Shown here piece by piece: positions 47,132-57,163 of a DNA stretch of 64,000 nucleotides (positions are counted from its first letter, which is position 1; every line of letters begins with the position of its first letter). Source of the stretch: Bactericera cockerelli (Eukaryota; Arthropoda; Insecta; Hemiptera; Triozidae); contig CM044964.1 of assembly GCA_024516035.1 (NCBI GenBank), positions 433,278 through 497,277 on the forward strand, written 5' to 3'. A program made the translations under genes and the position numbers. The notes beneath the pieces are model-generated. The model saw only the letters and a list, made by a program, of their open reading frames with translations. It was not told the origin of the DNA and did not search any database.

Positions 47132-50100
47132 TATGTGTGTATGTGTGTATGTGTGTGTGTGTGTGGGTGGGTGTGTGTGGGTGTGTGTGGGTGAGTGGGT
47201 GTGTGTGGGTGAGTGGGTGTGTGTGTGTGTGGATGGGTGTGTGTGTGGGTGTGTTTGGGTGTGTGTGGATGTGTGTGTGTGTGTGGATGGTGTGTGTGTG
47301 TTGATGTGTGTAGATGTGTGTGTGTCAGGTGTGTGTATGTGGTGTGTATCAGGTGTGTGTATGTGGTGTGTGAGTAATATGGTGTGTGATGTATGGGTGG
47401 TGTGTGTGTGATGGCTTGGCGAAGCGGGTGCAGCCCGCTAGTTTACAATAAAAATAATAGAGAGGTATACCCGTCTTCAAAGTTAAAAACTGTGAAGAAG
47501 ACTGGGAGTTCTTCCATTATTATTTCTGGGGGTCTGTTCTGTCCCGGTAGCTCAGTGGTAAAGGCGGGGATCTCTGTGAATCTAGAGTTTCCAGAGGTCG
47601 TGGGTTCGAAACCCAATCGGGACATGACAAGTTATCCTCCCGTTTGGGATTTTTACCACATAATAATAAGTATTGGGCTTACTGCTGGAATAATGGGACT
47701 TTAGTAGTCCTAATCGGGCAGTATAAATAAGGCGATACTATTATTATTATTATTTCTTAAAGAAATTCCTATATGCTTCATCTTTCATTTTCTCTATAGT
47801 TCTAAATAAATAGTAGACACAGTTAGAATAGGAACATTATTATTATTACTGTACGCTTTACTAGGTATAGACAAATTACAATATTTCCAGTACAATACAA
47901 TGAAATTATAAAGAAAAAAATATATAGATTGTACAAAGAAACAAGAACAAAAAAAAAAGAAAGAATAAAGCTAATGTCCTACCTAAAAGGCGGGATTATT
48001 GCCACAGGAACCTTTAAAAGCTTACTTAAAGTATAAATTATTATTACAAATTAAATAAAAATAAGAATTAAAAAAGGAGAATTAAATAGGCAATAACCCC
48101 GCCCTTTAGTTAGGACATTTATGTTTTCAAATATTTTCTATTCTTTTTCATTTTTATTGTATATATTGTTTTTTTGATTTTTCACTGTTAAAATTATTAT
48201 TTATATGTACATAATGTCCTTTTGTATCTAATAAAGAATTATATAATAATAATAATAATACTTTAGAATGTATTATTGACTTACTTCTTGACCGTACTAT
48301 TGACTTACCTACTTCTGGACCGTATTATTGACTTACTTCTGGACCGTATTATTGACTTACTTCTTGACCGTACTATTGACTCCCTTCTTGACCGTACTAT
48401 TGACTTACTTCTTGACCGTACTATTGACTTACTTCTTGACCGTACTATTGACTTACTTCTTGACCGTACTATTGACTTACTTCTTGACCGTACTATTGAC
48501 TTACTTCTTGACCGTACTATTGACTTACTTCTTGACCGTACTATTGACTTACTTCTTGACCGTACTATTGACTTACTTCTGGACCGTATTATTGACTTAC
48601 TTCTTGACGGTACTATTGACTTACTTCTTCACCGTACTATTGACTTACTTCTGGACCGTACTACTGACTTACTTCTGGACCGTACTATTGACTTACTTCT
48701 TGACCGTATTATTGACTTACTTCATGACGGTACTATTGACTTATTTCTTGACCGTACTATTGACTTACTTCTTGACCGTACTATTGACTTACTTCTTGAC
48801 CGTACTATTGACTTACTTCTTGACCGTACTATGGACTTACTTCATGACGGTACTATTGACTTACTTCTTGACGGTACTATTAACTTACTTCTGGACCGTA
48901 CTATTGACTTACTTCTCGACCGTACTATTGACTTACTTATTGACCGTGCTATTGACTTACTTCTTGACCGTACTATTGACTTACTTCTTGACCGTACTAT
49001 TGACTTACTTCTTGACCGTACTATTGACTTACTTCTTGACCGTATTAAAAACTTACTTCTTGACCGTATTATTGACTTACTTCTGGACCGTACTATTGAC
49101 TTACTTCTGGACTGTACTATTGACTTACTTCTTGACCGTACTATTGACTTACTTCTTGACCGTACTATTGACTTACTTCTTGACCGTACTATTGACTTAC
49201 TTCTTGACCGTACTATTGACTTACTTCTTGACCGTATTACTGGTTGCGTTGCCCGATGACACGGAGAAGTAGGTAAAACAGTTCATGGAGCAGAGGTACG
49301 CCTGATCCGCCAGAGGACTGTTCACATTCTTCTTGATCATGTCGAAGTTGTACTTCTTCACCTGGAAATAAAATAAATCACGTCAAGCTATCAGTTGCCA
49401 TATTTGTGTTGATTAAGAAAGCATGTAGGATCACTGTCCTGCAAATAGTTCACATATGTGGTACTACTTCACCTGGAAATAAAAGAAATCACGTCAAGCT
49501 ATCAGTTAGAATAGAAAAGAATATGTTTTTATTGTACATAATTATCATTCAAATACAAAAATACTTAAACTACTCCATTATACAACGTTCATATGTTAAA
49601 AAAAGAAAGAAAAATAAATAGAAGTTGCCATTTTGTGTTGATAAAGAAAGCATGTACGATCGATGTCCTGCAAATAGTTCACAAAATTATGTGGTACTAC
49701 TTCACCTGGAAATAAAATAAATGACGTCAAGCTATCAGTTTGTCATATTTGTGTTAATAAAGAAAGCATGTAATAGTAATACTCTTTAGTGGAAGGTTAC
49801 CACCAGGCGAGGTGAATGCTCAAAACATTTTCCAACACCTAACCCTCAGAATCTTATTATTATGTGGTCACAAACTCAAATTAATGAGGAAAAATTCATG
49901 CACTGGTGGGATTCGAACCAACGGATCCCTACGCTACCTGGATAACCAGACTAGCACCTTAACCACTTGAATACCAGTAGGATCGATGTCCTGCAAATAG
50001 TTGTGGGTCGGGACGAGCTGAGAACAGCTGAACAAGGTTCCGAAAATGGTAAAGTTAATTGCAAACGAACCATACTTCATCAGAGCTATTATTTAAGAAC

Positions 50101-53100
50101 CCGGTTATGCTCGGTTCCACGGATCTTGAAAAAAACACCTGAAAAATAGGAAACCGGGGATTGGGAACGTTGATTCCAAAAGGATTCGTCAAATTAGCGC
50201 TAGAGCAGTAAATCGAGGGTTTTGCTCGCCAAACCGAGGTGGCGTATTTTTTGTAAAGGCGAATATTACAAAAAATTAACGTGAAAAAAAATCCCAATCC
50301 CCGGTTTCGTGTTTTCCAGGTGTTTTCAAGATCCGTAGAACCGAGCTTTAGAGACTATCACTCCCCCTCGGAATAGCTATTGCCGCTACAACAACATGTC
50401 CATAGTAATCTATTGTAGGGTTAATTAATATTATGTTACACGATAGACACTACTTGTATATGATAAAGCACTGCTTGTACCTGATACAGCACGACTTATA
50501 CCTGATAAAACACTACTTATACCTGATAGAGCACTACTTATATCTGATAAAACACTACTTATTCCTCATAAAGCACTACTTATACCTGATAAAGCACTAC
50601 TTATACCTCATACAGCACTACTTATACCTGATAAAGCACTACTTATAACTGATAAAGCACTACATATACCTGATAAAACACTACTTATACCTGATAATAA
50701 TAATAATATCGCCTTATTTATACTGCCAGATTAGAACTATTAAGTTCCATTATTCCATCAGTAAGCCCAAAACATATTATTATGTGGTAAAAATCCCAAA
50801 TGATAGGATAACTTGTCATGTCCCGGCTGGGTTTCGAACCCACGACCTCTGGAATCTTTGGATTCACTGAGTGCCGCCTTGACCACTGAGCTGACGGGAC
50901 ACTGATAAAGCACTACTTATACCTAAAACACTACTTGTTCCTCATGGAAAACTACTTTTAAGAAGAAAAAAAATTAAAAATGGAACTTTGATAATATTTT
51001 TTATTTGTTTATTTTTTCCTATTCTTCATGTATCCACAATTTAAATTCTGAACTCCCCTTTCTCAACACAGTTTTTTTTTTTAACTTTGAGAAAGGGTAC
51101 CATTCAATCATTTTAAAATCTGTATCATATTATAATTGTAATAAATCAATGGAAAATTAAAAAAAAAAAAAAAAACTTATAGCCATTTACCTTGCACCAA
51201 GCACACTCCACAATGCAGCGATGCGTCTGGATGAAGAAGTTGTGGCAGAGTTTGTGACAGAACAGCTACCGGGACACTGATAAAGCATTACTTATACCTA
51301 AAACACTACTTATTCCTCATAGAGCACTACTTATAGCCATTTACCTTGCACCAAGCACACTCCACAATGCAGCGATGCGTCTGGATGAAGAAGTTGTGGC
51401 AGAGTTTGTGGCAGAACAGCTTGAAGTTTCCCTGGTGGAAAATCTTGAAGAAGGGCCGGGTGCCGTTGGAGCAAACCACGTCGTCGAAATAGGTGAGACA
51501 AGACTCGCAGCAAACTGGGGAAGTAAATTATTGTTATAGAATGGTTGGAGTTGCACAAGAGTAGTAGAAAAAGAAAAGCGCGCGATTAGCTCAGTGGTTA
51601 AGTACTCGCTTGCCATGCGGAAGGTCCCGGGTTTGATCCCCCGTGCCGACAAAAATTTGTATTCTTAATTTGATTACAATTGTTTGTAAGGGTCACCTTC
51701 CGGTGCGCTCGTGTTGACCCAGCACCTAATTGGGAAGTATGGTGTCACTTCTCGCCCATCAGAGGGGAGGCATACTACGGGATGGGCAGGCTACAACACA
51801 GACCACAAGCGTCTACAGTAGCTCCTGTTTCATGGATATGAAATAAAAAAAGGCTGTGAAACACTCATCTTTTTTCTTTTTTTTTTTTTTAAAACTACAG
51901 GATTTAACCTATTTTACAATAATTGGCCCTATAAAAAGAAAAAAAATAATAAAATTTAAAGTTGCACAAATAAACATAAAACTTAAATAAAGTAAATGTC
52001 AAATGACGTTTAAAAAAAAAAAAATATCTATTGTGACCAGTAGATTCTAATTCTGATAGACGTCTTGATTTGCAGTAGTCAGGACGGGGGTTTTACCCCC
52101 CATTCGCTGGGAATCGTACCAGATACCGACTTTAAGCTCACCCAGCTTGGGTAAGGCCGGAAATGCCAGCCTCACGTGTTTGGATGGAAAAGAATTTTCG
52201 TCGAAAAGTCTGCCCCAACCGGGAGTCGAACTCGGGAACTCTAGACTACGGGCAGTAGTCTCAACCATTACGCCACGGAGGCTGGCTCGGGGGAATGAAT
52301 ACTCTGATTAAAAAATATTAATTAATAAAATTTGAATACTCTGATTAAAAATATTGGCACTATCCATTTTATCATTATTTTGTGGTTTATAACATGTATA
52401 TCTCTTATGTATATTTTACTTTTTTTCACTTTTAATATTCGACTTAGTAATTGTTTATTTAATCTTATTTAGAATAAAAACATTTATTTATTTATAATAT
52501 AATAATTTAACGGAACAGCACGAACATATTTACATGTTAGTGGTAAGTTTTTGATTGGTTGAAGATAAAGAAAATATAAAAAGATTATTTCAAAGTTGAA
52601 CACACGAGTGAGATTTCTGTAATCAGCTGCATTGTGTTGCTCTTCCCTGATAGATTCTTTACTCATCTCATTTCAAAAATAAACTATAAAATGAAAATTT
52701 AAAAATTGGCGCTCTCATTTAATATTCAGAACATTCTGACTCGGTTATTTTACGTTTTACAAGTAACAGCCGATATACAGTGCATTTTATAATTATTATA
52801 GTATGCATTGTTAGCTAAAACAAAAAATATATAGGTACAGTAAAATACAATGAAATTATAAAGAAAGAAAAAATAGATTGAACAAAGAAACAAGAACACA
52901 AAAGAGAATAAAACTAATGTCCTACCTAAAGGGCGGGGTTATTGCCTGTGGCAATCTCTTCCACCCAACCCTTTATGACTGGTCTCACTTAGTTCGGTTT
53001 AAAAATAAAAATTGATTAAGTTGTTGGAACATTTTAATTTTCACATTTATAGGACACTTAATACATGATCTAGCCCAACACATGTCATTAACTATGACAC

Positions 53101-54616
53101 AGTGGGCTAGACATCACACTTTTTTATTTAATAATTAAAATAGCAAATTGACGAAATTTTATTATATTTTTACATACACTATCTGATATCATTTTTATAT
53201 ATTTCGTTGATTGTTATGTTTTGTAAATTAACTATGACACAGTGGGCTAGACATCACACTTTTTTATTTAATAATTAAAATAGCAAATTGACGAAATTTT
53301 ATTATATTTTTACATACACTATCTGATTTCATTATTATATATTTCGTTGATTGTTATGTTCTCTAAATAAAAAAGTAATTGAATGGGTGATTAGAAGAAC
53401 ATGCTATTTCTTTGCAGAACAACATGCAATGTACTCTTTTCTATCATCTCGTTGAATATGAAGGAGGAATAACCCCTACAACTAAGGAGAAAAAAACATT
53501 TTAGAGTGGAGGAAACCTATAGCATCTACAGCATAGTTACGTAGTAATATTGCTCTCCTGAAAAGTCAATTTTTGACATAGCATGTTCTTCTACTCACCC
53601 ATTCAATTATTGACAAAAAAAAAAATAGTTTTTGACAAAAAAAAAACTCTTACTCGGGTTGATCTTCTGCACGAAGTTGTACGCCTTCAGACACCTCTCG
53701 CTACAGTGATATATTAATAAATAGTTGAACTTGTTGGAATATTTTAATTTTCACATAGTTTTTGACAAAAAAAAAAAAAAAACTCTTACTCGGGTTGATC
53801 TATGATTAACTTATTGGAACATTTTAATTTTCACTTAGTTTTTGACAAAAAAAAAAAACTCTTACTCGGGTTGATCTTCTGCACGAAGTTGTACGCCTTC
53901 AGACACCTCTCGCTACAGTGATATATTAATAAATAGTTGAACTTGTTGGAATATTTTAATTTTCACATAGTTTTTGACAAAAAAAAAAAAACTCTTACTC
54001 GGGTTGATCTATGATTAACTTATTGGAACATTTTAATTTTCACATCGTTTTTGACAAAAAAAAACTCGTCTTACTCGGGTTGATCTTCTGCACGAAGTTG
54101 TACGCCTTGAGACACCTCTCGCTACAGTGATATATTAATAAATAGTTGAACTTGTTTTAATTTTCACCTAGTTTTTAATTTTCACCTAGTTTTTGACAAA
54201 AAAAAAAAAAAACTCTTACTCGGGTTGATCTTCTGCACGAAGTTGTACGCCTTGAGACACCTCTCGCTGCAGTGATATATTAATAAATAGTTGAACTTGT
54301 TGGAACATTTTACATTTCACATAGTTATTGACAAAAAAAAACAAAAACTCTTACTCGGGTTGATCTTCTGCACGAAGTTGTACGCCTTGAGACACCTCTC
54401 GCTGCAGAGCGGACGCGCAAAGGTCGACCCGTATTATATTTTTACATACACTATCTGATTTCATTTTTATATATTTCGTTGATTGTTATGTTCTGTAAAT
54501 AAAAAAGTAATTAATTGAAAAAAAAAAAAATATAGTTTTTGACAAAAAAAAAGAGTCTTACTCGGGTTGATCTTTGATTAACTTATTGGAACATTTTAAT
54601 TTTCACATAGTTTTTG

Positions 54617-54649
<33 letters not shown>

Positions 54650-54711
54650 TCTTACTCGGGTTGATCTTTGATTAACTTATTGGAACATTTTAATTTTCAC
54701 ATAGTTTTTGA

Positions 54712-54752
<41 letters not shown>

Positions 54753-57126
54753 GTCTTACTCGGGTTGATCTTCTGCACGAAGTTGTACGCCTTGAGACAC
54801 CTCTCGCTGCAGAGCGGTCGCGCAAAGGTCGACCCGTCCTGCGCGTCCACCTGGATCTGGCACGTGACGGGGCGACACGCGCGACACACGGCACACTTGC
54901 CCGTGGCGCGGTACTTGGTCTTGAACTTCTCCCAGTACTGGTTGAAGCAGACGTTCTTGCAGAAATCCTGCGGGCGGGAAAGGGTTGTAAGATTATAAAG
55001 AATATTTTTTTTTTTTTTTTTTAAAGAACATAACATTGTTTAAAAAAATTACAATTGAAAACAACAATACTAATGTTCGCTATTATACTTATAAATAGTT
55101 TTACAAGTTATCAAAATATAAAGGGTATCTAATGCATATATTCTACCATATGAGTGACAAAATATCTCTAATTTTCTTGTTGTAGGTAGTCTAAGCATTT
55201 CATCTTAAACATTTCTTTTGGCAGTGAGAATTCACTGCCGAAAGTATAAGAATTTCAATTATTTTTTATATCCTATGGGGTTCGGTGGAAGAGAAAGCCA
55301 TAGGCTTTAACCTCGCCCCTTGGTTCACTACGTGTTCTTTTAGTTTTCATGTCCTATTTGATGAATGTATGTAGTTAACCAATAAAGTGTAAAAAAAAAA
55401 TAGATTGAACAAAGAAACAAGAACAAAAAAGAGAATAAAGCGAATGTCCTACCTAAAGGGCGGGGTTATTGCCTGTGGCAATCTCTTCCACCCAACCCTT
55501 TATGACTGGTCTCACTTAGTTCGGTTGAAAAATAAAAAATTGATTAACTTGTTGAACTTGTTGGAACGTCCCAACAACCTTCAGCACAATTTTTTTATCT
55601 TTAGAAGTTAGGTATTGTTGTTTATTATTATTAAGTGTCCCAACAACCTTCAGCACAAAATTTTTATCTTTAGAAGTTTAGAAGTTAGGTATGTTGTTTA
55701 TTATTATTAAACACTTTAGCAGATTTAAAAAGACATATGTACAGTACAAATAATTATTTTAACATTGAAAAAAATGGAAGCAATATTTACAATAAAAATG
55801 AAAATGGATAGAAAAATATATAGAAGATATTGCCTATGGCAATATCTTCCACCCAACCCTTATTGTTTGTGATGTAAATGATATTTTGTCGAAATAAATA
55901 ATACATGAAAACAAAAAATGTAAATAACTTAAAAAGAGATTTTTTAATGGCTGGGTGACAGAATATTGCCATAAGCAAATTCACTCTTTAGCTCTGGTTC
56001 AAGGAGATTGAGTAGATTACAACATTGAGTAGATTCAACACAAAGTAATTTACTGTTTAGAGTCAATTGATCTTATTACTAAATGACTAAAATAAACAGT
56101 TCAATTGTAAATGAAAAACTGAACGAAAAAAATAAATGCTACATAGAAGGTAAAAAGTACTATTTTAAAAAAAGTCAACCAACAAAAAATTTGGCCCATG
56201 GGGGGATCGAACCCACGACCTTCGCGTTATTAGCACGACGCTCTAACCAACTGAGCTAATGGGCCAGATGAACACAGAGGCAATAAGATGACGTATTCAA
56301 ATCTACACTCTTATCAAGACACTTCATGAAAGCAATCAGCATTGCTTAGAACGTATGATATGTACTTGTAAAATGTACAATTGTACATACATATGTACAT
56401 ACTTGTTTGTATGAAAGAGGCAATATAATAATTATATGTTTGTAAATATTATTTACATACACAAGAGAGGAGAGATCTAATATAAAATGATTTTAATATT
56501 TAGACAACAAAGTATTTTACTGTTTAGAGTCAAACTTTATTATTAAACATATTAGATCAAGTTTTATTTACATAGAATATATCAATCTATACATATAATA
56601 TTTATCTTTATGTACTTAGTTATAAGAAAAAGTTTCATGAAAATTATTATCCTATTGTATTGATTAATAAAACCTATAATTATGTATATTTATGCTAGTA
56701 TTGTTACATTTAATTCCTTTATTATTTGTAATGTTGTATATCTTAATAAAAAAAAGAATATACAATATACCAGGGGTCTTCAACCTGTGTCCCGCGGGCC
56801 ACTTGTGGTCCGCCGAGTCATTTTTGGTGGCCCGCGAGCTCATTCATGCTATTTCCTATTTCTTCCAGCACTAGCCGGTCAAGATTCCTTTTTTTTATGC
56901 AAAAGTTACGAGCAGTGACAAATCTGATGGGATTCGAAACCCGGGTTTCCCACCTACAAGACTAGTGCATTGACCAACACTCCCTCCGGATTGCTACAAC
57001 AAAACTTCAACCCAATATTGTCAAATCGGTGGATGTCATGCAATGCCAACCATCCCATGGAAGACCTAGGTTCGATCCCTCCCAGAGTTGATTTTTTTCT
57101 AAACAGAAACTGATCAGACTGCTGTA

Positions 57127-57163
<37 letters not shown>

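Noticed and set aside
48276..49272. Two overlapping >300-codon frames (LLLDRTID and VLLTYFLT repeats)
   Set aside because: 24-bp intron array on the strand opposite to the gene; periodicity keeps several frames open.
51578..51650. tRNA-Gly gene
   Set aside because: The head has tRNA-Gly(GCC)-like arms but an imperfect acceptor stem and continues into a SINE body found elsewhere (20040-20290).
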